Assembly: GCA_019090895.1 (NCBI GenBank)
Contig: JAHRVB010000042.1
Coordinates: forward strand, 1 to 64,000
Source of the DNA: Kangiellaceae bacterium
GTDB taxonomy: Bacteria; Pseudomonadota; Gammaproteobacteria; Enterobacterales; Kangiellaceae
Reading direction: 5' to 3'
DNA: 64,000 bases
Made by a program: the position numbers and the translations under genes. Below, one piece after another: positions 45,074-54,540 of this stretch; position 1 is the stretch's first letter; each line of letters begins with the position of its first letter. The notes beneath the pieces are model-generated. The model saw only the letters and a list, made by a program, of their open reading frames with translations, had not been told where the DNA came from and did not search any database.

Positions 45074-45235
45074 CCATTGGGCTTTCTAAATAAATACAAT
45101 TCTAATTAATGTTAAAATGAACGCTGATATATCCATGTGTAATATTTATTCGTTATTTCAATAGTGTAGAGGGTTTAAATAAGCTATGGTGTATTTGATT
45201 TTCTATATTAGATTAATATAAAAGGAAAAGGATGC

Positions 45236-45949
45236 ATGGCATCAACGATGAGTAAACGCCCACAAAGTATCCACAAATGGGTTGCGAGTGAGTTGGGTTC
45301 TCGGATTGTTAGTGGTACTTATAACCCCGGCGATTATATTCCAAACGAAACTAAATTAGGTGAAGAGCTTGGAGTTTCAAGAACTGCTCTACGAGAGGCA
45401 TTTAAAACTCTCACAGCAAAAGGCCTTATTGAATCGCGTCCTAAACTTGGCACACGTATTAAAGAAAGAAAACAATGGAATATGTTTGATTCTGATGTAC
45501 TAGAGTGGTTTTTTCAAACAGATCCTTCGTTAGAGTTCTATTCAGCGCTGTTCGAAGTTCGCTGTGTGTTCGAGCCTGCGGCAGCAAAGTTAGCGGCTTG
45601 TAATCATTCTAAAGAGCAGGTCGATAATATGGCTGCTGCTTACAATAAAATGGAAATTGCGAAGGTCGGTACTGATGAAGTATTTTCAAGTGACCTCGAA
45701 TTTCATATGTCGATATTAGATGCAACAAATAATGATTTTTTCATTTCTTTAGGTAAAACGATCCAAACGGCCTTGGCCGGGATTTTTCGATTAAGTAGCT
45801 CAACAGAACAAGAATATATTGATGCATTACCGGGACATAAGGCTATCTATAAAGCTATTGAGAAAGGCGATGCTGCCGAGGCGGAAAAGCAAATGTTGCA
45901 ATTGTTGGTTGAATCTGAAAAAAGCGTCAGAGGCGCAGTTGGAAAATAA
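45236..45949 (+). CDS. GntR-family regulator, FadR/FCD subfamily
   Basis: DNA-binding regulator of 237 residues. A winged helix (about 10-75) contains GDYIPNETKLGEELGVSRTALREAF in part as LGEELGVSRTALREA, then TLTAKGLIESRPKLGTRI; the C-terminal all-helical FCD domain (about 90-225) shows FEVRCVFEPAAAKLA, DLEFHMSILDATNN and GHKAIYKAIEKGDA with candidate metal/ligand-binding Asp and His. It is divergent from tal-tkt and upstream of the dehydratase gene, so a sugar acid such as arabinonate or its keto-deoxy product is a plausible effector. AAGGA precedes the ATG and a terminator follows. Confidence 0.9.
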   Translation: MASTMSKRPQSIHKWVASELGSRIVSGTYNPGDYIPNETKLGEELGVSRTALREAFKTLTAKGLIESRPKLGTRIKERKQWNMFDSDVLEWFFQTDPSLEFYSALFEVRCVFEPAAAKLAACNHSKEQVDNMAAAYNKMEIAKVGTDEVFSSDLEFHMSILDATNNDFFISLGKTIQTALAGIFRLSSSTEQEYIDALPGHKAIYKAIEKGDAAEAEKQMLQLLVESEKSVRGAVGK

Positions 45950-45983
45950 GTGTCCATTCACCGACCAAATTGTTAAGTTCAAT

Positions 45984-46012
45984 AAAACCAGTATTTAGTA
46001 CTGGTTTTTTTT
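45984..46012 (+). terminator. Terminator after the GntR gene
   Basis: Perfect 10-bp stem AAAACCAGTA / TACTGGTTTT with a five-base loop, followed by further T (eight T in a row in all). It separates the regulator gene from the dehydratase operon, which must have its own promoter in 46013-46124. Confidence 0.88.
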
Positions 46013-46052
46013 GATCAAACACTATTCAACAAAGCTACTCACTGGCTCAAAG

Positions 46053-46066
46053 TGGTAAGTTTACTA
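46053..46066. promoter_or_regulatory. Candidate regulator site upstream of the dehydratase gene
   Basis: TGGTA-AGTT-TACTA is an imperfect inverted repeat whose half-sites match those of the site at 45061-45073 (there TAGTA/TACCA), with spacing four instead of three. It lies about 60 bases before the start codon, a suitable place for repression by the FCD-type regulator. Support is only the similarity between two sites. Confidence 0.25.
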
Positions 46067-46124
46067 TTGTCGAATTTAATGTAATTGTGTTATTGTATTA
46101 CTAATAGTTCTTCAAGGTACTGTC

Positions 46125-47858
46125 ATGGGAAATAAAAGTAAGGCGAAACAACTCCGCTCAGCTAGTTGGTTTGGAAGTAACGACAAGAATGGTTTCATGT
46201 ATCGAAGTTGGATGAAAAACCAGGGCATTCCAGATCACCATTTCCACAATAAGCCAATCATTGGTATTTGCAACACTTGGTCAGACTTAACACCTTGCAA
46301 TGGGCACTTCCGTGAGCTTGCAGAAAAAGTAAAAAACGGCATCCGAGAAGCCGGTGGTATTCCTGTTGAATTTCCAGTTTTTTCAAATGGTGAATCCAAT
46401 CTTAGACCTACAGCAATGTTAACTAGAAATCTAGCTGCAATGGATACTGAAGAGGCCATAAGAGGAAATCCAATTGATGGTGTGGTACTTATGGTCGGTT
46501 GTGATAAAACAACTCCGGCACTGTTAATGGGCGCAGCTAGTTGCGATCTGCCGACAATAGTGGTCACTGGTGGGCCGATGTTAAATGGAAAACATCAAGG
46601 AAACGATGTTGGTTCAGGTACTTTAGTTTGGCAAACACACGAAGATTTTAAGGCTGGTAAAGTTAATATCGACGAATTTATGAGCGCCGAATCAGGTATG
46701 TCACGATCGACTGGAACTTGTAATACGATGGGCACAGCTTCGACTATGGCATGTATGGTCGAAACATTAGGTGTTAGCTTGCCTCATAATGCGGTAATTC
46801 CCGCTGTAGACTCTCGTCGTAGTGTATTAGCGCATATGTCTGGAATGCGGATTGTCGATATGGTGCATCAAGATTTGAAGTTATCAAAAATCTTAACTAG
46901 AGATTCGTTCATTAATGCCATAAAAGTGAATGCTGCCATTGGAGGGTCAACTAACGCTGTTATTCATCTCAAAGCGATCGCGGGACGCGTAGGTGTCGAA
47001 CTGCTATTAGCTGACTGGGTTCATGGTTATGATATTTCAACAATTGTTAATTTACAGCCATCGGGAAAATATTTGATGGAAGATTTTTACTACGCAGGAG
47101 GCTTACCTGCTGTATTGAATAGTTTGGTAGAACAGAAATTAATAAAAGACACTTTAACTGCGAACGGTTTTGGGCTTCATGCGAACGTAAAGGGTGCTCC
47201 TTGCTACAATGACGATGTGATTTTACCTTACTCGCAGCCATTAGTTTGCAATGGCGGCATTCGAATTCTGAAGGGTAATTTGGCACCGCGAGGGGCTGTG
47301 ATAAAACCATCTGCTGCCAGTAGGCACCTATTAAAACACAGGGGTAAAGCTGTGGTATTCGATAGCTTCGATCACTATAAACAGCGAATCAATGATCCAG
47401 ACTTAGATATAGATGAAAACAGTATTATGGTGTTAAAAAATTGTGGCCCAAAGGGTTATCCGGGTATGGCTGAAGTGGGTAATATGGGGCTACCGCCAAA
47501 ACTGCTTAAAAAAGGTATTAAAGATATGGTGCGTATTTCCGATGCGCGTATGAGTGGTACGGCTTTTGGGACCGTTGTACTTCATATATCGCCTGAAGCA
47601 AAGGAGTTCGGTCCACTAGCTGCAGTTGAAGATGGTGATTTTATTGAGCTAGATGCCGATGAAGGTAGACTACACCTTGATTTAAGTGACGATAAGCTTG
47701 CAGCCAGACTGAGTCAACTTAAAGCACAAAGGAACGATTGCAAAACCGGTGGTTATTTAGAAATCTATCGAGAAAGAGTATTACAAGCCGACGAGGGGTG
47801 TGATTTCGACTTTTTAGTTGGTTGTCGGGGGGCAGAGGTTCCCGCACATTCCCACTAG
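46125..47858 (+). CDS. IlvD/Edd-family sugar-acid dehydratase, probably L-arabinonate dehydratase
   Basis: Dehydrates an aldonic acid to its 2-keto-3-deoxy form. The 577 residues carry the Fe-S ligands and family motifs: ICNTWSDLTPCN, LMVGCDKTTPALLMG, SGMSRSTGTCNTMGTAST, AIGGSTNAVIHL and the C-terminal MSGTAFGTVVLH. The GIPVEFPVFSNGESNLRPTA region (seen as PVEFPVFSNGE) and the length match pentonate dehydratases rather than IlvD or Edd. Neighbours (SDR dehydrogenase, mutarotase, pentose transporters, arabinan enzymes) point to L-arabinonate; xylonate or galactonate cannot be excluded. It starts the operon that runs to the GH43 gene at 54541. Confidence 0.88.
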   Translation: MGNKSKAKQLRSASWFGSNDKNGFMYRSWMKNQGIPDHHFHNKPIIGICNTWSDLTPCNGHFRELAEKVKNGIREAGGIPVEFPVFSNGESNLRPTAMLTRNLAAMDTEEAIRGNPIDGVVLMVGCDKTTPALLMGAASCDLPTIVVTGGPMLNGKHQGNDVGSGTLVWQTHEDFKAGKVNIDEFMSAESGMSRSTGTCNTMGTASTMACMVETLGVSLPHNAVIPAVDSRRSVLAHMSGMRIVDMVHQDLKLSKILTRDSFINAIKVNAAIGGSTNAVIHLKAIAGRVGVELLLADWVHGYDISTIVNLQPSGKYLMEDFYYAGGLPAVLNSLVEQKLIKDTLTANGFGLHANVKGAPCYNDDVILPYSQPLVCNGGIRILKGNLAPRGAVIKPSAASRHLLKHRGKAVVFDSFDHYKQRINDPDLDIDENSIMVLKNCGPKGYPGMAEVGNMGLPPKLLKKGIKDMVRISDARMSGTAFGTVVLHISPEAKEFGPLAAVEDGDFIELDADEGRLHLDLSDDKLAARLSQLKAQRNDCKTGGYLEIYRERVLQADEGCDFDFLVGCRGAEVPAHSH

Positions 47859-47911
47859 GATCATTTTTATACTTTATAATGAAATGAATCATGTTTACCA
47901 AAGGTTTTATT

Positions 47912-48682
47912 ATGAAATTGAGTAATCGTTATCCAAGTCTTAAAAATAAGACTGTTTTTATTAGCGGTGGTGGTTCTGGAATTGGGGCGCATCTTGTTGA
48001 GTCGTTTGCTCGACAAGGAGCGAAAATTGCTTTCGTTGATATTTTAAAAGACGAGTCGATAGCCTTGGTCAAAAGGTTAGAGTTAGCGATACCAAATTCA
48101 ATTATAAGATACTTTGAATGTGACCTTTTTAACATTGATTTATTGCAGAAAATTATCGCTGAAGTTGCACTGCAATTAGGGAGTATTTCAGTATTAGTTA
48201 ATAATGCAGCAAGCGATACTCGTCATAATATAAAGAATATCACGCCCGATTATTGGGATGACAGAATGAATATTAATTTAAAACACTACTTTTTCGCCAT
48301 ACAAGCCGTACAGCAGCAAATGATCAGTATGGGAAACGGTAGCATTATCAATATGGGCTCGATGTGTTGGCATGAATGTCAAAGTGGTATGCCCGGATAT
48401 TCTGCTGCTAAGGCGGGTGTCGTAGGACTAACGCGGGGCTTAGCGAAAGATTTGGGCCAACATAAAATTCGCATTAATACGATTACCCCGGGCTGGGTTA
48501 TGACTGATAGACAATTGAGCCATTGGGTCAATGAAAATACTGAAAAGAAAATAGCAGAAAATCAGTGCTTAAAAGATTACGTAATGCCTGAAGATATAGC
48601 GGCGATGGCGCTATTTTTAGCGTCTGATGATAGTAGGCACTGTACCGCACAAGATTTTATCGTTGATGGCGGTTGGATTTAA
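47912..48682 (+). CDS. SDR-family sugar 1-dehydrogenase, probably L-arabinose dehydrogenase
   Basis: Short-chain dehydrogenase, 256 residues from the ATG at 47912, which has AAAGG seven bases upstream (the ATG at 47891 has none). It shows the cofactor motif GGGSGIG, an Asp after beta-2 (AFVDIL) favouring NAD, LVNNAASD, the catalytic Ser in NMGSMCWHECQSG, YSAAK and the C-terminal DFIVDGGWI. Its position between a pentonate dehydratase and a mutarotase suggests oxidation of L-arabinose to the lactone, step one of the non-phosphorylating pathway. No lactonase gene is found in the window. Confidence 0.85.
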   Translation: MKLSNRYPSLKNKTVFISGGGSGIGAHLVESFARQGAKIAFVDILKDESIALVKRLELAIPNSIIRYFECDLFNIDLLQKIIAEVALQLGSISVLVNNAASDTRHNIKNITPDYWDDRMNINLKHYFFAIQAVQQQMISMGNGSIINMGSMCWHECQSGMPGYSAAKAGVVGLTRGLAKDLGQHKIRINTITPGWVMTDRQLSHWVNENTEKKIAENQCLKDYVMPEDIAAMALFLASDDSRHCTAQDFIVDGGWI

Positions 48683-48716
48683 ATTCAACAAAATTTAAAA
48701 ACTTATTGAGAGAGTA

Positions 48717-49790
48717 ATGATTAGAAGTTCAAATCAATTAACTATTTCCGAAAGGCAAATAAATAATGAAAAACTGTTAGCACCGATCAATCTAGTGACA
48801 TTGACAAATACCGTTGGTTTAACAGTCACACTATCCGATTTAGGGGCCGCTATATGGTCTGTAACATTACCGAGCTCTAATAATTCCAACGACGATTCGA
48901 TTGACGTCGTTTTAAATTATAAAAAATTGGAAGACAGAGTTAAGAATCCTAATTATTTTGGTGTTACCGTGGGTCGCATCGCTAATCGAATTGGTGGCGC
49001 TTCATTCAGTCTGGCAGGGAAAACTATTTCGCTTATTCAAAATGACGGGAAGAATCAGCTACACGGTGGACCTGAGGGGATTAGTACAAATACCTGGCAA
49101 TATGAAACAAAAAAGTCCGAAGATGCAGTAGCCGTGATATATCGATTGAGTAGTGCCGGCGGGGAGCAAGGTTTCCCTGGTAATTTGGAAATCGAATTAG
49201 AATATCGCTTGAATGATAAGAATGAGCTCTCGTTAAGTTATAAAGCGACGACCGATCAAACTACACCGGTATGTCTAACTAATCATGCCTACTGGAATAT
49301 CGCAGGAACAAATACCGAAAATGTATTAGCGTTAGAGCTACAAATAAATGCAAACAAGATCTTATCGTTAGATGAAGAACAAATTCCAGACGGGAAGTTT
49401 ATTTCGGTCAAGAATAGCGCATTTGATTTTAATCAAAAAAAAGAAATTGGTAAAAATATTGGCGACTTAGCTAATGGTTATGACCATTATTATATTGCTA
49501 ATCGCAAAGATTGTCAGTCGCTAACTAAAATCGCCAGCCTGCGAGATCCATCTTCTGGACGTGAAATGGAAATATTAACTACTGAGCTAGGACTACAGTT
49601 TTATAGTGGTAATTTTCTCGATGGTAGTATTATGGGGGCGCAAGATAAACCTCTCGCCAGATATATGGGTTTATGCCTAGAGACCCATAGTTATCCTAAT
49701 GCGGTGAACCACTCACATTTTCCGAGTGTATTACTAAATGCGGGCGAGGAGTATCGACAGACCACAGTCCATCGCTTCATTAATCTCTAG
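48717..49790 (+). CDS. galM: Aldose 1-epimerase (mutarotase)
   Basis: Interconverts alpha and beta anomers of a free sugar in the cytoplasm. The 357 residues have the GalM fold with LSDLGAAIWSV, NPNYFGVTVGRIANRIGGA, the catalytic His pair in QLHGGPEG and LTNHAYWNIAG, and the catalytic Glu in CLETHSYPNAVNH. No signal peptide, so it acts after import. It fits between furanose-releasing enzymes and an anomer-specific dehydrogenase. The gene name follows the family; the sugar is probably arabinose here. Confidence 0.9.
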   Translation: MIRSSNQLTISERQINNEKLLAPINLVTLTNTVGLTVTLSDLGAAIWSVTLPSSNNSNDDSIDVVLNYKKLEDRVKNPNYFGVTVGRIANRIGGASFSLAGKTISLIQNDGKNQLHGGPEGISTNTWQYETKKSEDAVAVIYRLSSAGGEQGFPGNLEIELEYRLNDKNELSLSYKATTDQTTPVCLTNHAYWNIAGTNTENVLALELQINANKILSLDEEQIPDGKFISVKNSAFDFNQKKEIGKNIGDLANGYDHYYIANRKDCQSLTKIASLRDPSSGREMEILTTELGLQFYSGNFLDGSIMGAQDKPLARYMGLCLETHSYPNAVNHSHFPSVLLNAGEEYRQTTVHRFINL

Positions 49791-49826
49791 TTAACAATTT
49801 CTTTTAGGTAATTCTTTTAATACGCA

Positions 49827-49843
49827 AAGCGTGACTAACGCTT
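49827..49843 (+). repeat. Intercistronic hairpin between mutarotase and binding-protein genes
   Basis: Perfect inverted repeat AAGCGT-GACTA-ACGCTT, about 20 bases before the start of the periplasmic binding-protein gene, with no T run. It could stabilise the downstream message, as is common before binding-protein genes, or bind a regulator. Confidence 0.4.
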
Positions 49844-49863
49844 AATAAACAAAGGTGAGCACA

Positions 49864-50799
49864 ATGTATATTCGTATTACGATAGCACTAATGCTAATGC
49901 TAGTCAGCAACATGGCTTTGTCTATAACGATTGGTTTCTCGCAAGTCGGCTCAGAAAGCGGTTGGCGAACTAGTTTTAGTGAATCAGTAAAAGCAGAAGC
50001 GAAAAAGCGGGGTATCAATTTGAAATTTAGTGACGCCCAACAAAAGCAAGAAAATCAAATTAAAGCCGTTCGCAGTTTCATCGCACAGGGTGTTGATGCC
50101 ATTGTGATAGCACCGGTCGTGGAAACAGGTTGGAAACCTGTTTTAAAGGAAGCTAAACGAGCTCGCATTCCGGTCGTGATCGTAGATCGAAATATTAGAG
50201 TCAAACAACAGTCACTATTTTTAACTCGAATTGCTTCCGATTTTGTTGAAGAAGGTCGCAAGATCGCAACTTGGTTGATGGGACAAACAGATGGTAAATG
50301 TGCGATTGTAGAGTTGCAAGGGACCGTAGGCGCAACTGCGGCAATCGACCGCGCTAAGGGATTTAATAGTGTCATAAACAACTATCCTGAAAGTAAAATA
50401 ATACGTAGTCAAACTGGAGAGTTTACTCGAACTAAAGGTAAAGAAGTTATGGAGAGTTTCTTAAAAGCAGAACAAAGCGGAAAGAATATCTGTGCTGTTT
50501 GGGCTCACAATGATGAAATGGCACTCGGTGCGATCCAAGCTATAAAAGAAGCAGGTTTAAAACCAGGTACCGATATATTAGTAGTCGCAGTCGATGGAGT
50601 GCCTGATTATTTTAAGGCAATGGTTGACGGAGATGCTAACGCAACAGTTGAACTAAGTCCGCATTTAGGAGCGCCATCATTTGATGCCATTAGCGCACAT
50701 TTAAATGGTCAGAAAGTGGATAAATTAATCAGTACTACTGGCGAACTATTTACTCAAGAGACTGCTGAAGCTGAATATAAAAAAAGACGTTTGCATTAA
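49864..50799 (+). CDS. Periplasmic sugar-binding protein, YtfQ type
   Basis: Substrate-binding protein of a sugar ABC importer, 311 residues from the ATG at 49864 (AAAGGTGAG upstream; a GTG nine bases earlier is less likely). A signal peptide ends near MALS, and the mature protein begins TIGFSQVGSESGWRTSFSES, typical of YtfQ, followed by the type I fold with GVDAIVIAPVVETGW, PVVIVDRNI, AHNDEMALGAIQ and VAVDGVPD. E. coli YtfQ binds galactofuranose; arabinan enzymes release L-arabinofuranose, so a furanose-binding role fits. It is followed by its ATPase and two permeases. Confidence 0.9.
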   Translation: MYIRITIALMLMLVSNMALSITIGFSQVGSESGWRTSFSESVKAEAKKRGINLKFSDAQQKQENQIKAVRSFIAQGVDAIVIAPVVETGWKPVLKEAKRARIPVVIVDRNIRVKQQSLFLTRIASDFVEEGRKIATWLMGQTDGKCAIVELQGTVGATAAIDRAKGFNSVINNYPESKIIRSQTGEFTRTKGKEVMESFLKAEQSGKNICAVWAHNDEMALGAIQAIKEAGLKPGTDILVVAVDGVPDYFKAMVDGDANATVELSPHLGAPSFDAISAHLNGQKVDKLISTTGELFTQETAEAEYKKRRLH

Positions 50800-50853
50800 G
50801 GGTGGGGCTGTGAAAAGTCAAATGAATCAACAAACTAATATAGGTGGTGTTTT

Positions 50854-52356
50854 GTGACTGCTGTTTTAGAATTAAAAAATATTAGTAAAATTTATCCAGG
50901 AGTGAAGGCATTAGAAGACGTTGGATTGCAACTTTTTTCTGGTGAAGTACATGCTTTACTCGGTGAAAATGGTGCCGGTAAATCAACTCTTGTTAAGGTT
51001 ATGACCGGTGCGGAAATAAAAAGTAAGGGAGATATTATTTTTCAAAAAAAAACTTATAACTTTTCAACACCGATAGAAGCACAACAAGTCGGAATTAGTA
51101 CCGTCTACCAAGAGGTAAACTTGCTTCCGAATTTGTCCGTCGCGCAAAATCTATTCTTGGGACATGAGCCAAAACGTTTTGGTTTTATAGATCATAGTCT
51201 AATGGTTAAGAAAGCAAAGCAGTTGTTAACACGCTTTAATCTAGATATTGATGTAACTGTTGACTTGTCTAGCTATTCAGTTGCTGTACAACAATTGATA
51301 GCGATCGCGCGAGGCATAGCTATGTCTGCTCAAGTACTAATTCTAGATGAGCCGACAGCTAGTTTAGACGCAGATGAGGTTAAGGTTTTATTCAAAGTAA
51401 TGAATCAATTGAAGTCGGAAGGTGTTGCAATCGTTTTTATTACCCACTTTTTAGACCAAGTCTATCAAATTAGTGATCGCATCACTGTGTTACGAAACGG
51501 AAAAAAAGTGGGTGAGTACATAACTGATAAATTACCCCAACCTAAACTAGTTGAGGCGATGTTAGGTAAGGAACTCAAAGAACTGACGGGTAGTCACAGG
51601 GCAGAAAGTTCCATGACTCAAAAGAGAGAAAACGAAAAATTGCTTCGCATGGAAAATGTTAGTAGCAAAGGCTCTATTCAACAGTTTGATCTTGATGTGT
51701 CTAAGGGACAAGCTGTAGGGTTGGCGGGTCTATTGGGTTCAGGAAGAACAGAAGTATGTAAGGCATTGTTTGGTATCGATAGATTGAATGAAGGTCGTAT
51801 AACTTTAGCCGGGTTGAAACTAAGATTATCGCAGCCTAGCGATGCTATACACGCAGGCATCGCATTATGCCCAGAAGATCGTAAAACCGATGGGATAATT
51901 GGACCACTTTCTATTCGAGAAAACATCACTTTAGCTTTACAAGCTCGTTTAGGGTGGTGGCGATATTTATCTAAACAAAAAAGTCAGATACTGGCCGATT
52001 TATATATCGAAAAACTACTTATTGCGACACCGGATGCGGACAAGCCCATCAATCAGTTGAGTGGTGGCAATCAACAAAAAGTTATTCTGGCGCGTTGGTT
52101 AGCAATTGAACCATCCTTATTGATTTTAGATGAGCCCACTAGAGGAATCGATATAGGCGCTCACGCTGAAATTCTTTCATTGATTAACTCTCTTCGCAAA
52201 GGCGGTATGTCACTGTTAGTGACATCGTCGGAATTAGAAGAGTTAGTCGCGTTTGCCAGTAAAGTTGTGGTTATGCGAGATAGAAAAAAAGTTAAAGAGC
52301 TTAGCGGTCATGAATTAACTTCACAACATGTGATGACAGCTATTGCGGAGGGGTAA
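50854..52356 (+). CDS. Sugar ABC transporter ATPase with two ATP-binding domains, YtfR type
   Basis: Powers import of the sugar; 500 residues with two fused nucleotide-binding domains. The first has Walker A GENGAGKST, LSSYSVAVQQLIAIARG (degenerate signature) and LILDEPTASLD; the second has GLLGSGRTEV (degenerate Walker A, usual in this family), LSGGNQQKVILARW and LILDEPTRGID. Start is GTG at 50854 with AGGTGG upstream. The permease gene begins directly after its stop. Confidence 0.93.
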   Translation: MTAVLELKNISKIYPGVKALEDVGLQLFSGEVHALLGENGAGKSTLVKVMTGAEIKSKGDIIFQKKTYNFSTPIEAQQVGISTVYQEVNLLPNLSVAQNLFLGHEPKRFGFIDHSLMVKKAKQLLTRFNLDIDVTVDLSSYSVAVQQLIAIARGIAMSAQVLILDEPTASLDADEVKVLFKVMNQLKSEGVAIVFITHFLDQVYQISDRITVLRNGKKVGEYITDKLPQPKLVEAMLGKELKELTGSHRAESSMTQKRENEKLLRMENVSSKGSIQQFDLDVSKGQAVGLAGLLGSGRTEVCKALFGIDRLNEGRITLAGLKLRLSQPSDAIHAGIALCPEDRKTDGIIGPLSIRENITLALQARLGWWRYLSKQKSQILADLYIEKLLIATPDADKPINQLSGGNQQKVILARWLAIEPSLLILDEPTRGIDIGAHAEILSLINSLRKGGMSLLVTSSELEELVAFASKVVVMRDRKKVKELSGHELTSQHVMTAIAEG

Positions 52357-53502
52357 ATGAATACATCTGAACATGTTTTATCGAACGGTCCAGAAAAACC
52401 AGACGTTAACTCGATAAACCAATCGGCAGAAGATGTTGTAAAAACTACTACTGCTACGGAATCAAAGCTTTCTATAGACGGTTCTTCAAGATACCAAGCT
52501 GGAACTAACAGCAATATTGGTCGATATCTATGGCCTTGTTGTGCATTAGTTTTGCTGTTGGTTGTTAATTTATTTTTGGATGCCAGTTTTTTTTCTATTA
52601 CATATCAAGATGGTAGGTTATATGGTTCTCTTATTGATATTTTAAACCGCTCCGCACCTGTTGCGTTGTTAGCTATTGGTATGAGTTTAGTTATCGCAAC
52701 TGGAGGTATCGATTTATCAGTAGGGGCTGTGATGGCAATCGCAGGCGCAGCTTGTGCAAATTTGCTATTGATTCCAGATATTAGCGTTGCTACAGTTATT
52801 ATGGTGGGTCTTGCTGTCGGTATATTGGCTGGGGTTATCAATGGTTCTCTAGTTAGTTATTTGGGCATACAGCCAATTGTTGCAACTCTTTTATTAATGG
52901 TGGCCGGGCGAGGAGTTGCACAGCTTATCAATCAAGGCCAAATAGTTACTTTTCAAAATGATGCTTTTTCCTTTATTGGCGTCGGAAATTGGTTAGGCTT
53001 GCCGATGCCAGTTTGGTTAGTGTTATCTACGTTGGCCGTCTGTCAGTTGTTACTGCGTAGAACTGCTCTTGGACTTTTCATAGAATCAGTTGGATGCAAT
53101 GCGAGTGCAAGTCGATACTTGGGGATCAATGATAAGAGTATTAAGGTGTTTGCGTATTCTGTGGCAGGATTGTGTGCTGGTCTTGCCGGGATGATCACTA
53201 CGGCAGACATTCAGGGGGCCGATGCTAATAACGCGGGTTTATGGTTAGAGCTTGATGCAATATTAGCCGTCGTAATAGGTGGGGCATCATTAGTCGGAGG
53301 ACGTTTCTCATTATTGTTATCAGTAATCGGTGCACTAGTAATTCAAACCTTAGCCACTACTATTATCATTAGTGGATTACCAGCCAAGTTTAATCTGTTG
53401 ATTAAAGCACTAGTGATCCTAATTGTTCTACTGCTGCAATCAGAAAAGTTTCGAAATCAATGTAAACAATTAGTTTCAATAAATAAGAAGAGAGAAGTCT
53501 AA
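52357..53502 (+). CDS. Sugar ABC transporter permease, YtfT type
   Basis: Membrane subunit of 381 residues with about ten spans. Family motifs: NRSAPVALLAIGMSLVIATGGIDLSVGAVMA (seen in part as IATGGIDLSVGA), NASASRYLGIN and the EAA-like ELDAILAVVIGGASLVGG. A polar tail of about 60 residues precedes the first span, longer than usual; the start is nonetheless supported by GGAGGGG and contact with the ATPase stop. Its end overlaps the next permease gene by one base. Confidence 0.92.
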   Translation: MNTSEHVLSNGPEKPDVNSINQSAEDVVKTTTATESKLSIDGSSRYQAGTNSNIGRYLWPCCALVLLLVVNLFLDASFFSITYQDGRLYGSLIDILNRSAPVALLAIGMSLVIATGGIDLSVGAVMAIAGAACANLLLIPDISVATVIMVGLAVGILAGVINGSLVSYLGIQPIVATLLLMVAGRGVAQLINQGQIVTFQNDAFSFIGVGNWLGLPMPVWLVLSTLAVCQLLLRRTALGLFIESVGCNASASRYLGINDKSIKVFAYSVAGLCAGLAGMITTADIQGADANNAGLWLELDAILAVVIGGASLVGGRFSLLLSVIGALVIQTLATTIIISGLPAKFNLLIKALVILIVLLLQSEKFRNQCKQLVSINKKREV

Positions 53503-54464
53503 TGTTTACGAGACGTTATTTACCTTTGTGGATCACGACTTCGTTGCTAGTGTTTCTTTTCGCGGTTGGTGCGTTCCATTTTGATGGCTTTGGTAGTTTA
53601 CGAGTAATAATAAACTTGTTTAGTGATAATGCATTTCTGATGATTACTGCTATCGGTATGACACTTGTAATTATTTCAGGCGGAATAGACCTATCTGTTG
53701 GATCTGTGATAGCGCTAAGCGGAGTAGCAGTAAGCGTTTTAATTTCAGAGTATCACTGGCATCCTGTATGGGCATTTATAGTGGTTTTACCGCTCGGTAC
53801 AATGTTCGGCATGTTGATGGGATTGATCATTTATAACTATCGCTTACAACCGTTCATAGTCACTTTGGCAGGAATGTTTTTAGCTCGAGGTTTGGCAACC
53901 ACTTTGAGTGAACAGTCTTTGGAGATAGATCATCCTTTTTACGACTTTGTTTCAGATTTCGGTTTCCAGTTGAGCGGCGGCGCATGGCTCGATTTAAGCA
54001 CCATGACTTTTGTTGTTATTTTATTAATAGTAATAATGCTAATGCACTTTACTTCTTTTGGTAACAATATTTATGCAATCGGTGGTGATGAAAAGTCTGC
54101 GCAACTAATGGGAGTTCCAGTAAAGCGAACAACTGTTACGATTTATGCTGTGAGTAGTTTATTAGCTACGGTTGCAGGTATAATTTTCACTTTCTATACT
54201 TTTTCTGGCTACGCTTTAGCGGCCGTTGGAGTTGAGTTAGATGCTATCGCTGCAGTAGTTATTGGGGGGACTTTGCTTACCGGTGGTCGAGGTTTCGTAG
54301 CAGGTACCGTTTTGGGCGTCCTTTTGATGGGTGTTATTCAAACCTATATCACTTTTGATGGTACTTTAAGTAGTTGGTGGACTAAAATTGTAATCGGACT
54401 ATTGCTATTCTTTTTTATCGTACTCCAAAAACTACTAAATCATACAAGTACGGCTCGTACTTAA
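53502..54464 (+). CDS. Sugar ABC transporter permease, YjfF type
   Basis: Second membrane subunit, 320 residues, eight to ten spans, with TAIGMTLVIISGGIDLSVGSVIALSG (here in part ISGGIDLSVGS), NIYAIGGDEKSAQLMGVP and ELDAIAAVVIGGTLLTGGRG. Two different permeases with one fused ATPase are the YtfQRT-YjfF pattern. A related importer, AraUVWZ, has been proposed for arabinose in Shewanella, which supports the same role here. Confidence 0.92.
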   Translation: MFTRRYLPLWITTSLLVFLFAVGAFHFDGFGSLRVIINLFSDNAFLMITAIGMTLVIISGGIDLSVGSVIALSGVAVSVLISEYHWHPVWAFIVVLPLGTMFGMLMGLIIYNYRLQPFIVTLAGMFLARGLATTLSEQSLEIDHPFYDFVSDFGFQLSGGAWLDLSTMTFVVILLIVIMLMHFTSFGNNIYAIGGDEKSAQLMGVPVKRTTVTIYAVSSLLATVAGIIFTFYTFSGYALAAVGVELDAIAAVVIGGTLLTGGRGFVAGTVLGVLLMGVIQTYITFDGTLSSWWTKIVIGLLLFFFIVLQKLLNHTSTART

Positions 54465-54540
54465 TATCTTTTATCAGTCTATTCGACAGAGGTTCTTTAA
54501 TAGAACGGTTACATCTTGATTGGTTTATTCAGGAGGTTAA

